Shown here: positions 35,125-44,782 of the stretch, one piece after another
Layout of the letters: the number at the start of each line of letters is the position of its first letter
How positions within the stretch are numbered: the first letter of the stretch is position 1
Assembly (NCBI GenBank): GCA_964402975.1
Contig: CAYOEM010000010.1
Coordinates: forward strand, 1-64,000
Direction: 5' to 3'
Source of the DNA: CAMDKS01 sp964402975
Lineage (GTDB): Bacteria; Bdellovibrionota_B; Oligoflexia; Oligoflexales; RGVZ01
Length of the DNA: 64,000 nucleotides
The notes under the pieces: generated by a model
What the model was told of the DNA's origin: nothing
Databases searched by the model: none
The model's input: the letters and a program-made list of their open reading frames with translations, nothing else
Translations under genes and position numbers: made by a program

Positions 35125-35891
35125 CAAAACCATCTCACCGTATTAGATCCCTGCTTTAGCTCTTTCATGCCACGGGCTTGTTGTATTGACACAATTGTCT
35201 GAAGTAGCACCACGTTATTGTCGCTAGTCATTTCGTCCTTTTTTTCTTCAGGCAAATCCTCGTCCTCGTTCCACGTCTCTATCTCAATCTTGACCATGGC
35301 TGGCAGTTTGTCTCGCCATTCTCCGCGTGAACTATCCCAACGATCGGTCGACCAGTCATCACCCCGCCACGGACTTATGCGAAATGTTTTAATATTTTTC
35401 GCGAAGACTCGCATCGGCGGATCGTCCTTAAGATCATCACGATTAGCCGGCATTACACCGCGGTATAAATCGCGTCGACCTGGCGTGTTTTTTGAATCTC
35501 TGATCTCATAGACGACATAAGCGGTATCACCTACGGGAGCACCTGGCTCACCCTGTACGTTACCCGTGATTGTCATCGCCAGCTTGTCGCGGTCAGAACT
35601 TCGATCAATCCTGAAGATTGTTTTGAATTTCCGTTCCGATCCACCACGCGGCGTGTCGTTAAGTCCTACGACAAATGCATGCTCAACATCCCAAGCGACT
35701 TTTGATATGACCGCTCCAAGCCTGTGGGTTATCCGACCTTCCCTCGCCAACGACACCTTCAAATCAACAGACGATCTTAGCATTGTCGTAATCGTAATAA
35801 TAAGACCAAGCAAAATGCTGATGGTTATCATGACTTCAAGCAATGAAAATCCAGCTGTATTATCGCTACATTTTGGGGGAATACGCTTCAA
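35124..35891 (-). CDS. gspJ: Type II secretion minor pseudopilin J
   Basis: 255 residues. TTG start behind AAGGAG. The prepilin motif AGFSLLEVMITISILLG has Gly at -1 and Glu at +5, followed by a beta-rich globular domain with YEIRDSKNTPGRRDLYRG, typical of GspJ. Prepilin peptidase (gspO) is not encoded here, so it must lie elsewhere. Overlaps gspK by an ATGA-like junction. Confidence 0.88.
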   Translation of the reverse strand: MKRIPPKCSDNTAGFSLLEVMITISILLGLIITITTMLRSSVDLKVSLAREGRITHRLGAVISKVAWDVEHAFVVGLNDTPRGGSERKFKTIFRIDRSSDRDKLAMTITGNVQGEPGAPVGDTAYVVYEIRDSKNTPGRRDLYRGVMPANRDDLKDDPPMRVFAKNIKTFRISPWRGDDWSTDRWDSSRGEWRDKLPAMVKIEIETWNEDEDLPEEKKDEMTSDNNVVLLQTIVSIQQARGMKELKQGSNTVRWF

Positions 35892-35927
35892 CCTGACTCC
35901 TTAATGTTGAAAACCCATAAAGTAAAA

Positions 35928-36617
35928 TTAATTTGGCGGTACTGGAGGCGGTTGCGGCGGTGGAAGCGGCACGTTTGAAGGCATTGCACCTGACCTGTCT
36001 TGATTACTTGTCTTCGGAGCCTTGGCTATCAATGGCGTCAGGGTACCCTCTAATTTCTTGGTGTCCGTGATAATCATGGCTAGGTCGACGCTGGGTCTCC
36101 GCGCACCCTCAGCCCAAGACACTGAAACGTTTGCCATCCAAATGGGCTGCTCACCTACTGCCGCCTCAATCATGCCTTTAACTTGCTCAAGCATGGCGCT
36201 GGTGTCATTTTTACCGCCTGATTTTTCGCCGTCACCCGAACCACCGATCAGCCCCCCACTAACGACCTTGAACATTAAATCGAGAGCATTAGGCATAGGT
36301 TCAATCGTCATGGAGTACTGGAAATCCGGCGCATCATCAAATGGACGATCTTTCTCATTTGTTGCCAGGTCTTTTAGAGGCGTTCGCCAGGACGCCTGAT
36401 ACTCAACCTGAGCCATCAGCCGTTTTGCAAGGTAGCTTGCCTGCATAGCCTTGCGGCTATAATCCGCAAACGTAATCGCATTACCATGGACGCCACTCAC
36501 CTCTATCATCAGGTATGCGATCAAAGAAACTGCAACAAGCGTCTCGACCATAGAAAAGCTTCGTTCGCCAGGTCGATCAGATGACTCCGTAGATCTTTTA
36601 CCGCGTGCATTCAGCAT
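35928..36617 (-). CDS. gspI: Type II secretion minor pseudopilin I, with Ser at the cleavage site
   Basis: 229 residues from ATG 36617, 4 nt beyond the gspH stop. The prepilin region reads PGERS|FSMVETLVAVSLIAYL: Glu at +5 is present but the residue before the cleavage point is Ser rather than Gly. The C-terminal tail is Pro-rich (PLPPPQPPPVPP). Forms the pseudopilus tip complex with GspJ and GspK. The missing Gly may slow or prevent processing. Confidence 0.82.
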   Translation of the reverse strand: MLNARGKRSTESSDRPGERSFSMVETLVAVSLIAYLMIEVSGVHGNAITFADYSRKAMQASYLAKRLMAQVEYQASWRTPLKDLATNEKDRPFDDAPDFQYSMTIEPMPNALDLMFKVVSGGLIGGSGDGEKSGGKNDTSAMLEQVKGMIEAAVGEQPIWMANVSVSWAEGARRPSVDLAMIITDTKKLEGTLTPLIAKAPKTSNQDRSGAMPSNVPLPPPQPPPVPPN

Positions 36618-36621
36618 GTCT

Positions 36622-37428
36622 TTATCCAGCCTCGTCTTCCAGGTCATGAACATCGATCTCCGCTGCTCCACTCGTCACATCAGCTTTGCCTAAAAACGGC
36701 CGTGTAGTAACAGTGTAAGGCTTTTGGGTTTCGTCAACCACCATCGTGTCAAGTTTAAAGGCGATTGTAATGAAAGCTCTTTCCACATATCCAGCAGGAA
36801 AAAAATAAATGAAAGCTCGACCCGACTCTCCCAGATCAGCTAGGATTTGTTTTTCTTGGTGATGCTCCGCTTGCATCTCTGATATCAACATGTGCGGACC
36901 CACAGTTCTATCCTGCCATTCAAGACTCTCAACGCGTCGCCATATGGGGCCCCTGGCTGCTCCGCGATTTTTCAGCACGGGTGATTCATTACTACCGAGT
37001 ATGGCATCGCCGTCGTCATCTTTGACAGGATCCCCTGCAATAGATTCATAGTCTTTAGTTGTTTGATCGAATTCGTCAGATCTAGCCTTTTCCTCTTCTG
37101 GCGTAGGGTCTCGGCCACCTTTGCCATCTCCCAAAATCTCAACGGGCCTGTCTGACTCCTCCAACCAGTATTCGCCGGTGGCCAGAACAAAAGACATTCT
37201 GTATGTTTTATTTGTCAAAACAGATAGGTCATAGGCTGCTCTGATATCATCAGCAACTCTTTGAACCTTGTTAGCAGCATCAGTGCCCGTTCTCAGTGAT
37301 ATCTGCGGCGCTACAAGTACATATAAAAATGCGATAAGACCAATAACGACCGCAATCTCAATCATCGTCAGCCCAGATTCGTCACCAAAATAACGAGATT
37401 TGGTAGGCGTGATCTCTGGTGAGCTCAT
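36622..37428 (-). CDS. gspH: Type II secretion minor pseudopilin H
   Basis: 268 residues, long for GspH (commonly 150-200). Prepilin motif ESGLTMIEIAVVIGLIAFLY with Gly at -1 and Glu at +5. The insert with acidic repeats (GGRDPTPEEEKARSDEFD) accounts for the extra length. Starts 4 nt inside the end of gspG (ATGA overlap). The globular domain is beta-rich. Confidence 0.85.
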   Translation of the reverse strand: MSSPEITPTKSRYFGDESGLTMIEIAVVIGLIAFLYVLVAPQISLRTGTDAANKVQRVADDIRAAYDLSVLTNKTYRMSFVLATGEYWLEESDRPVEILGDGKGGRDPTPEEEKARSDEFDQTTKDYESIAGDPVKDDDGDAILGSNESPVLKNRGAARGPIWRRVESLEWQDRTVGPHMLISEMQAEHHQEKQILADLGESGRAFIYFFPAGYVERAFITIAFKLDTMVVDETQKPYTVTTRPFLGKADVTSGAAEIDVHDLEDEAG

Positions 37429-37925
37429 TGCGACTTTTCGCCACCCTTGGGCTCTGGATAGACGATGTCATCAGCTGTGCCCATCTCCTGGTCTATACCA
37501 CTCGACGTGATTTTAAAGGTTCGACCATCAGACTCATACCCATATGGATTCTTCCAAGGATCTACAACTTTATTTTCCTCCGTATAAGGGCCGCGCCAAT
37601 TCTTCGCGTCACCACCTGGGGCGGTTAATAAGGCGTTTAGACCCTGTTCTGTTGTCGGATACTTGTTATTTTCAAACTTATATCGGTCAAGGTCTGTCTT
37701 GAGAAGGCTCATGCCGCTTCGAGCCAGATCTTCTTTTGCACGCTCGGCATTCCCCATAATGTTGCGCGCCAAAAACGCCATCAACATGGCAATCAGCGAC
37801 ACGACAATCATGATTTCAATCATGGACATACCAGCTCGACCTGTCTTTTCGAAAGGCAGCATAAGTCGATTGGACCAGCTTTTTACAACTCCGTTAAAAG
37901 CGGAAAAATTTATCGTGCAATTCAT
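37425..37925 (-). CDS. gspG: Type II secretion major pseudopilin G
   Basis: 166 residues. Leader to RAG then MSMIEIMIVVSLIAML, with Gly at -1 and Glu at +5. The C-terminal globular domain has the GspG hallmarks NNKYPTTEQGLNALLTAP and the calcium-site segment around GIDQEMGTADDIVYPE. Main subunit of the pseudopilus that pushes substrates through GspD. Good AAGGAG site. The leader of about 31 residues is longer than usual. Confidence 0.95.
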   Translation of the reverse strand: MNCTINFSAFNGVVKSWSNRLMLPFEKTGRAGMSMIEIMIVVSLIAMLMAFLARNIMGNAERAKEDLARSGMSLLKTDLDRYKFENNKYPTTEQGLNALLTAPGGDAKNWRGPYTEENKVVDPWKNPYGYESDGRTFKITSSGIDQEMGTADDIVYPEPKGGEKSQ

Positions 37926-37958
37926 GTCGACTCCTTGAAAAATTCTATAAATCGAATT

Positions 37959-39179
37959 CTAACGTATTTGATTCATAATAGAAAGCATTGGCACCATCAA
38001 AGCGCCTAATATCCCGGCACCACCAACCGTCATAAAGATAACCATGAGCGGCTCAATCAAACCAATCGTTGACTGAACCTTACGCTCAACCTCAGCATCA
38101 TAAGCTACAGCTACGTGGCCTAGCATTTCTTCTAATTGACCGGTCTTTTCGCCGGTCATAATCATGTAGGTCACCAGGGGTGGGAACAACTGCGACTTTT
38201 CGATACTTTGCCCGAGACTTTGACCCTCTTGAACCGCGATACGCGCGTGCTCCAGAGCCTCTGAAATCAGCGTGTTTGAAATAATATTTTTAGTGATTTC
38301 TAAAGCGCCCAAAATAGGAACACCTGATGCCAACAATGTACTCAAAGTTTTCGTGAATCGCGAGACGTTGATTCGCATCACAATCCCGCCAAAAAAAGGC
38401 ATACTCAAAGCATTTTTATCAAAGCTTCTTCGCCCGCTCGGGGAAGCGTACCACTTTCTTCCCAAATAAACGGCAAGCGCAAGACCAGCTATTATTAAAT
38501 ACCACTGTGTTTGAAGAAACTCCGACAGACCAATTAGAGCCTTGGTGTACCAAGGCAAAACAACTTTCATACTTTTGAAGATAGCCTGCATTTTTGGTAC
38601 AACTGCGATGAACATGAGGCCTGTAATACCAAGCATGGCGCAGATCATGATCGTCGGATAAGCCATTGCCGCCTTGATCTCGCCCTGGATCTTGACTTGA
38701 TACTCAATGAAATCTGCAACACGCGTAAGTACCAAACCGAGAGTACCGGACGCCTCGCCAGCCTTCACCATGTTCACATACAAACGATCAAAGATCGTTG
38801 GAAAGCTGCTTAATGCCTCGTGAAGAGACTTGCCCTCAGAAATCTGCTCTTTGATATTACTCAGCGCGTTCCGCAGCACCTCATTTTCCACCTGACTACA
38901 AAGAGCCTTCAATGTCTCGTCAAGCGGCAGGTGAGCGCTCTGCAAAGTTGCAAACTGACGCGTCATGATTGCCAAGTCTGAGGAGTTGACGCCTGTTCCA
39001 AATATGGGTTTTGATTTTTTTATTTTATCGAGAGCAACTTCCTCGCTGATCTCTGATACCAGAATTTTATCGCGCGTCTTAAGTTTCTGACGCGCGGCTT
39101 TTTGCGACTCCGCCTCGACAGACCCCTTGCGAGAGGCGCCCGTCTTGGAATCATAACCCTTATAGCGATAAACCGGCAT
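37959..39179 (-). CDS. gspF: Type II secretion inner-membrane platform protein F
   Basis: 406 residues. N-terminal cytoplasmic domain, two GspF repeats (LPLDETLKALCSQ and VPILGALEITKNI) and three transmembrane helices (about 172-192, 222-240 and 375-395). EAGEASGTLG and MTGEKTGQLEEMLG are the conserved paired motifs. It anchors the pseudopilus assembly platform and contacts GspE. Ribosome-binding site GGTGAGG. Located between gspE and gspG. Confidence 0.96.
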   Translation of the reverse strand: MPVYRYKGYDSKTGASRKGSVEAESQKAARQKLKTRDKILVSEISEEVALDKIKKSKPIFGTGVNSSDLAIMTRQFATLQSAHLPLDETLKALCSQVENEVLRNALSNIKEQISEGKSLHEALSSFPTIFDRLYVNMVKAGEASGTLGLVLTRVADFIEYQVKIQGEIKAAMAYPTIMICAMLGITGLMFIAVVPKMQAIFKSMKVVLPWYTKALIGLSEFLQTQWYLIIAGLALAVYLGRKWYASPSGRRSFDKNALSMPFFGGIVMRINVSRFTKTLSTLLASGVPILGALEITKNIISNTLISEALEHARIAVQEGQSLGQSIEKSQLFPPLVTYMIMTGEKTGQLEEMLGHVAVAYDAEVERKVQSTIGLIEPLMVIFMTVGGAGILGALMVPMLSIMNQIR

Positions 39180-39211
39180 CCAACCTCACCCTTTCGGCAG
39201 CTTCAAACCCA

Positions 39212-41023
39212 TCATGCGTCAAGAGCCTCAAAATCATCCGCCTGAGTATTCTGGAAGGCTTCATCAAGCGACGTTAAACCCGCAAGGACTTTCTTTACAG
39301 CAGCAGCTCGCAATGAGACCATTCCTTTATCAACGGCAGCTTTCTTAATCACTTTGCCATCCTGAGTGCGGGCAATGATGTCGCGAATCTCGTCATCGAA
39401 AACGAGCAGCTCATAAACACCCATCCTGTCTTTGTAACCGATCCCCTGACATCGATCACATCCACCGCCATTCTTATAGATTTTGCGATCACCTAATTGC
39501 TCTCGAGTAATTTCCATCATGTTTAGTTCCCGGTCAGAGGGAACATATGCTTCGCGACAATGGGTACAAAGTTTCCTCAAAAGCCTGGTAGCCATCACGC
39601 CCAACACAGCCGAAGTTATTTGAAAGGGCTGAATATGAAAGTCCATGAGACGAGTAACGGTTGACGCTGTGTCATTGGTGTGGACCGTGCTTAATACTAA
39701 GTGACCAGTCATCGACGACTGAATCGCTATCTGCGCCGTTGTCGCATCACGAATCTCACCAATCATAATCACATCCGGATCTTGACGCAAAATCGACCTG
39801 AGACCCTCCGCAAACCCCATGCCAACCTTGTCGTTTACCTGAATCTGACCTACACCAGAGAGCTGATATTCAACAGGATCTTCAATTGTCAGAATATTGA
39901 TATCACTTGTGTTGATGTGCATGAGACCCGCGTAAAGTAGCGACGTCTTACCACTACCCGTAGGACCGGTCACAAGAATGATACCGTGGGATTGCTCAAT
40001 GAGCGCCGTCCATTGCTGGTAAATCTCAGGATCAAGACCCATCTGATCAAGCCTTTTGGTCCCTGAAGACTTATCCAAAAGACGCATGACAATTCGCTCG
40101 CCATGCGCCGTAGGCAACACGGAAAGACGAACATCTATCTCTTTACCTGCCACCTTAATACTGATCCGACCGTCTTGTGGAACGCGTTTTTCGGCAATAT
40201 TCAACTTGCCCATAATCTTGACGCGCGACGCCAAGGAGTTACCATGCCTTCTCGGAATTTCCATCTTATCTTGCAAAGCGCCGTCAATTCGGAATCGCAC
40301 CATAATCTCTGACTCATATGGTTCTATGTGAATATCTGAAGCTTTCTCTTTAACCGCCCTGGCGAGTAGTCCATGAACCAGCTTAATGATTGGTTTCTCA
40401 TCATCTGAACTTTCCAGAAGGTCTCTAGCCTGATCCAAATCCTCGTCCGCGTTCACATCGGGGACATTAAGCTCATCGATAACTTTTTGGCTACTATCAC
40501 TCGATCTCTCGTAAACGCGGTTGATTGCGTTTTCGATCTGACTAGTACTAGTCACGACCATGCTTATATTGGCAGAAATTATCAATCTCAGGTCATCTAG
40601 CGGAAAAATATTCAGAGGATCCGCGACAGCTACGGTCACGCTGAAATCGTCTCGTGCCACGGGCAAAATTTTATTGTCCCTACAAAAGTTAATCGGAATC
40701 GAATCAACTAACGCCGGATCAATGTCGTTAACCGGGAGACGATTGTAATAAGGCAAATCGAGCTGATGAGCCAGAGCCCTCAGGATGTCCTCTTCCGTTG
40801 CGAGATTTTTTTCCATCAAAATCTCGCCGAGCTTTGAACCGTCTTGCGCCGACTGAACTTTTAAAGCGTCGTCCAACTGCTCTTTTGTGAGGCTGGTGGA
40901 TTCAATGAGAATCTCTCCCAAGGTTTTTTTTGCCATTTTTCTAAACGGCACCGACGGTAGATTACTCCACCTTGTTCCATCGCTTTCAGTGCCACTGGGC
41001 TCTTTTTTTAACTCTTCAGCCAT
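39212..41023 (-). CDS. gspE: Type II secretion ATPase E
   Basis: 603 residues from ATG 41023. N-terminal GspE_N (MshEN) domain (about 35-190) and C-terminal ATPase with Walker A VTGPTGSGKTSLLYAG, an Asp box, Walker B RQDPDVIMIGEIRD, and a His box. The CTHCREA...CDRCQG tetra-Cys zinc motif, found in many GspE proteins, is present. Hexameric motor driving pseudopilus extension from the cytoplasm. Its neighbours, gspD upstream and gspF downstream, are in standard order. Confidence 0.97.
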   Translation of the reverse strand: MAEELKKEPSGTESDGTRWSNLPSVPFRKMAKKTLGEILIESTSLTKEQLDDALKVQSAQDGSKLGEILMEKNLATEEDILRALAHQLDLPYYNRLPVNDIDPALVDSIPINFCRDNKILPVARDDFSVTVAVADPLNIFPLDDLRLIISANISMVVTSTSQIENAINRVYERSSDSSQKVIDELNVPDVNADEDLDQARDLLESSDDEKPIIKLVHGLLARAVKEKASDIHIEPYESEIMVRFRIDGALQDKMEIPRRHGNSLASRVKIMGKLNIAEKRVPQDGRISIKVAGKEIDVRLSVLPTAHGERIVMRLLDKSSGTKRLDQMGLDPEIYQQWTALIEQSHGIILVTGPTGSGKTSLLYAGLMHINTSDINILTIEDPVEYQLSGVGQIQVNDKVGMGFAEGLRSILRQDPDVIMIGEIRDATTAQIAIQSSMTGHLVLSTVHTNDTASTVTRLMDFHIQPFQITSAVLGVMATRLLRKLCTHCREAYVPSDRELNMMEITREQLGDRKIYKNGGGCDRCQGIGYKDRMGVYELLVFDDEIRDIIARTQDGKVIKKAAVDKGMVSLRAAAVKKVLAGLTSLDEAFQNTQADDFEALDA

Positions 41024-41045
41024 GTTCAACGTCCAATCAGATAAA

Positions 41046-43676
41046 TCAGTCTACAGGCGGTGGTGGCGGCGGTTCGTCAACCATCGGTGGTGGTTCTGGA
41101 GGCGGGAAGTCGCCTGGCTCCCCCATGGGAGGAGGAGGCGCATTGACCGGTGGAGGTAAAGGTGCTGCCATGGAGCCACCATCGCCACCTCCAGGACCTC
41201 CTATGGTTGCATTCATCGGTACAGGCGTGGGAGATGAAAGTTCTGACTTCTTCTCTTCGCCCAACGGCGCAGGACCTTGGTCATCCTTCAAGTAGCTTGA
41301 TCTCACTTCTTCGCGTCGTTTACGTTCGTCTTCATCAAGAGGATCTGGAACATATTTTCCATCCTCTAGTTTCGGAAGATGAGAGTAAAAACGATCTTCG
41401 CGGAAGCTGCTTCCATAAGCGTACTCGAGGTACTCGTCACGCTCCTTGATTTTAGACTCGTATATTGCAGCCAAGTCATCCGCTCCATGTACCACATGCG
41501 GTGTCAAAAATATCATTAGATTACTTGTTTTGTGCTGAACATCACTATTACGGAACAACCAACCCAAAATCGGAATATCGCCTAAAAGGGGAATTTTCTG
41601 AAATGTCTCTTCATCGCGGGTTTGAACTAAGCCACTAATAACGACTGTCTGACCATTTTTGACAGTTAAATGCTGACTTGTCGTTCTCGTCTTTTTATTG
41701 GGGCTACCGCTATTCGGATCAATGCTTGCGGTACTAGCCTCAATATCTACTTTCATAGTTACATAATTGGAGTTGGAGATGTTTGGCTTGATGGCTAGAA
41801 CGTAGTCGGCGTCTTCTTTTTCAAACTTGGTCGAACTGGTACCGCTCGTCGCGTTTGTGTCGGTAACCTTGAAGAAAATCTTTTCGCCTACCTTGATTTT
41901 TGCTTCTTCATTATCAGCCGTCATTATATGTGGACTTGATAGAACTCGGGTATTTGCGTCGCTTTTGATCATCTTAATGAGGGCACCAGGCGAGAAGCTA
42001 CCCAAACCTGGAACCGTTACTGTTTTTCCCGACAGAATCCCGATGGTCATATCATTTGCAAATGTTGAGGCAGCTTCTTTCAGGGCCGCGGGGTTACTTT
42101 GCGTACTCGTACCCGCAGCCTGAGTCACAAGCAAAGGCGCGAATTTTTGACCCTGCCACGATGTAATAACCGGGTTCTGACCAGACTTAGCACCCCCAAA
42201 AATTGAGGTTCCAAATTGAAAGCCATTATTAATCGAAAGGTCGAGAATGTCGGCCTCAACGAAAACCTGACTACGTCGAATATCGAGCTTTCTTAAGATA
42301 CTGTTAACGGCCTGATAGGAGGATCTACTACCGGTTATCAAAAGTGAGTTTGAAGACTCATCGGCTGTAATTTTAACATTATCATCCAACTCAGCCGCTG
42401 TGACTGGAGCTGAAGCGTTAGCAGAAGCCCCGGGTGCCTGACCTGGAATGTTGACCGGTGGTGCGAACGACGGTGACCGCTTCTTACCGCCTTGAGCGAG
42501 AGCGGAGAGAGTACTCGCCACTTTCTTCGCGTCAGCATAGTCAAGTGGCCGAACATGAATTGAGGACTGACGGCTTGGGTCATCCAACTCTATATCAAAC
42601 TTTTTAATCAGACCTTGAACATCCGCAATAGTCCTTGGTGGGCCAAAGACAATCACCGAATTGGTGCGTTCATCCACCATCAGCTTGAATGAACCATAAC
42701 TTCCACCACCCGCACTGTTAGCTTTCAAGATTTCACTGACTCGGTCATTAATAGTTTTTGCGTCCGCATAGCGAATCGGCACGAACTGCACTTGGGGCTG
42801 CTGTCCTTGGACATCTATCAGCTCAAGAATGTCGAGAATCCGTCTGACCTTGTAACCACTATCACTAATGATAAGGGTGTTGGTCTTAGGGTATGCCACC
42901 ATACTATTTGCGGTCACGATGCCACTCAAGGTTGTCTTTATGCTCTGGGCATCCACGTACTTTAAGGGAACAATTTGGGTAATTATTTCATCTGTTAATG
43001 GAGTCCATTTTGCTCCCAGGAACGTTCTAAGATTACCCTTAACTGCAGTGCTAATTGGTACAATTTTTAAAATTTTTCCCGTCTCAACAGTCGTCAGACG
43101 AAGCACGTTCAACGCAGATAAAAACGCCTGATATGCCTCTTCTTTCGTGACCCTTCTCGGCGAAATAATCTGGATCTTACCGCTTACGTTATTGTCCAAG
43201 ATCACGTTTTTGCCGGTCCATAAAGCCACTGCTCTAACAATATCTCGAATTTCCGTTTTCTCAGGAAAATCCATGTTTACCAGCTCTTGACCCGCGGGAA
43301 TTGAGTCCGCACCTTTCTTTTCCTCAATTACGACTTGCGCTGTGTCCGGAGCAACTTTTGTTGCCGTCGGAGGCTTTGTAACAGTGCTTTTCCGGTTTGC
43401 TGATTTTTTCCCTGCTCGTGGCTTTGCGGACGGGACGCCTTCTGTCGAAGTCTCGGGAGCAGGCGCTGACGGCGCTGAACTCTCGGCTGCCGCTGGAGGC
43501 GGCGGAGGTGGTACGGGCGTTGGCGAAGGTGGTACGACCTGCTGTTCAGGCGGCGGTGGCGGAGGGACAGCCGGCTGACCAGCTGACTCCTGGGCCATTA
43601 ATCCCCAACTGCTGGAAGCAACGAGCATCGTCATCAAGCTCAAGCAGATGAGCTGTCCTTTGTTATTACATGCCAT
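41046..43676 (-). CDS. gspD: Type II secretion secretin D
   Basis: 876 residues from ATG 43676 (GGTGGAG upstream). Signal peptide, then a Pro-rich linker (about 35-70), N0 domain (about 130-215), N1-N3 repeats, and the C-terminal secretin ring region (about 480-775), with TSQHLTVKNGQTVVISGL and IPLLGDIPILGWLFRN motifs. The C-terminal tail is Pro/Gly-rich (PPVNAPPPPMGEPGD), where a pilotin-binding S domain is usual. It forms the outer-membrane gate for folded substrates. Complete, no frameshift. Confidence 0.96.
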   Translation of the reverse strand: MACNNKGQLICLSLMTMLVASSSWGLMAQESAGQPAVPPPPPPEQQVVPPSPTPVPPPPPPAAAESSAPSAPAPETSTEGVPSAKPRAGKKSANRKSTVTKPPTATKVAPDTAQVVIEEKKGADSIPAGQELVNMDFPEKTEIRDIVRAVALWTGKNVILDNNVSGKIQIISPRRVTKEEAYQAFLSALNVLRLTTVETGKILKIVPISTAVKGNLRTFLGAKWTPLTDEIITQIVPLKYVDAQSIKTTLSGIVTANSMVAYPKTNTLIISDSGYKVRRILDILELIDVQGQQPQVQFVPIRYADAKTINDRVSEILKANSAGGGSYGSFKLMVDERTNSVIVFGPPRTIADVQGLIKKFDIELDDPSRQSSIHVRPLDYADAKKVASTLSALAQGGKKRSPSFAPPVNIPGQAPGASANASAPVTAAELDDNVKITADESSNSLLITGSRSSYQAVNSILRKLDIRRSQVFVEADILDLSINNGFQFGTSIFGGAKSGQNPVITSWQGQKFAPLLVTQAAGTSTQSNPAALKEAASTFANDMTIGILSGKTVTVPGLGSFSPGALIKMIKSDANTRVLSSPHIMTADNEEAKIKVGEKIFFKVTDTNATSGTSSTKFEKEDADYVLAIKPNISNSNYVTMKVDIEASTASIDPNSGSPNKKTRTTSQHLTVKNGQTVVISGLVQTRDEETFQKIPLLGDIPILGWLFRNSDVQHKTSNLMIFLTPHVVHGADDLAAIYESKIKERDEYLEYAYGSSFREDRFYSHLPKLEDGKYVPDPLDEDERKRREEVRSSYLKDDQGPAPLGEEKKSELSSPTPVPMNATIGGPGGGDGGSMAAPLPPPVNAPPPPMGEPGDFPPPEPPPMVDEPPPPPPVD

Positions 43677-43741
43677 AAGCTCCACCTTTCAAATGCCACT
43701 TCTTATAAAATTAATTCTATCACTTAATGCAAAAAAAACCT

Positions 43742-44779
43742 TTATTTGATCCGAACTGTTATCGCTTGGGGGGTTTCCCCTCCGCGCAAAAGCTGGATAC
43801 GAACGTCTTTTTCATCCTGAAAGGCTTGGTAGAGAGCAAATCCCTGCTCAGCTTGCTTCATGCTAACCTCGTTAACCTGCGTAATAACGTCACCGTTTTG
43901 AAGACCGATACGAGCAAAGAGGGTTCCGCCCTTTATCGCAAAAATTTTAAAACCGCTGATTCCACCGCTTTGAGTAGGGTTTGGGACAAGACGAGCGGCA
44001 TCTACGATTTTACCAAATCCGGGTCCCAATTCACCTTCCACGTAGGCCGCATCCAATACTATTTCTGAGCCACCAGCTCCGACACCGCTTGGTAAAGAAC
44101 CAAAATCGCCAGAGGAAGGCATGGCGAGTCCGTTGGTTGCGGCTGCCTCGGAATCTTTATCCAGATTGATGCACTCTTTGACGCCATTATTATTAATGAT
44201 AATCTTCTGGCGTTCTACGGCGGCCACGACGGCCTGCTCGTTGCCATAAATCGCATCACCAACTCGATATATATCGGCTTCCGAGTAACTTTTGTCCCTT
44301 ACGGTAGCGAGAGATTTAAAGCGATCTCCGATAAAAATCGTTCCAAGCAACTCAATCGGCAAAGTTGTGTCCACACAAGGCGAGTTAATATCAAAACGCG
44401 CGAGCGCGCGCTCGCCGTCACCACCAAGCTTCTCCTCGGGAAATTTTCCATCACTGTTAAAGATGTTACGGTCTTTTATGACTTTTTGGAGATCACGCAC
44501 GTTCGCCATGACGGGTCGATCCGGCGCCAAAACATCACTCCCCCCTCCTCTGAGAGCCGCGATAGATCTTGTCGCAATTGTGCTTTTAACCATTTTCTGC
44601 GCAATTAAACCACTCACTAATGTTGCCAGCAAGTAGGCCGTGGCAAGCGGAACCAAAACAACAAACAAACTGCGCTCAAGCTGCTCAACGCCGCCCCCAG
44701 CGAAGTTGCGAAAAGCGTTCTTGAGCCGCGGGAGAACCGCAGCAACCCTGACCTCCAACGCTGTGGGACTATCTGTCAT
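43742..44779 (-). CDS. gspC: GspC-like type II secretion protein with PDZ domain (paralogue 2)
   Basis: 345 residues: one transmembrane helix (about 40-63), a homology region with IKDRNIFNSDG and LLGTIFIGDRFKSLATV, and a C-terminal PDZ domain (ARIGLQNGDVITQVNEVSM). Couples the GspL/M platform to the GspD periplasmic part. AGGAG sits directly against the ATG and overlaps the stop region of the upstream paralogue, so re-initiation is likely. A tandem gspC-like gene lies immediately upstream. Confidence 0.85.
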   Translation of the reverse strand: MTDSPTALEVRVAAVLPRLKNAFRNFAGGGVEQLERSLFVVLVPLATAYLLATLVSGLIAQKMVKSTIATRSIAALRGGGSDVLAPDRPVMANVRDLQKVIKDRNIFNSDGKFPEEKLGGDGERALARFDINSPCVDTTLPIELLGTIFIGDRFKSLATVRDKSYSEADIYRVGDAIYGNEQAVVAAVERQKIIINNNGVKECINLDKDSEAAATNGLAMPSSGDFGSLPSGVGAGGSEIVLDAAYVEGELGPGFGKIVDAARLVPNPTQSGGISGFKIFAIKGGTLFARIGLQNGDVITQVNEVSMKQAEQGFALYQAFQDEKDVRIQLLRGGETPQAITVRIK

Positions 44780-44782
44780 CTC

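Noticed and set aside
40972..41295. A Gly/Pro-rich plus-strand reading frame at the gspD-gspE junction
   Set aside because: It is antisense to the Pro-rich tail of GspD and has no ribosome-binding site of its own.
43342..43578. A Gly-rich plus-strand reading frame inside gspD
   Set aside because: It is the antisense of the Pro-rich linker of GspD; low-complexity Pro codons read as Gly on the opposite strand.
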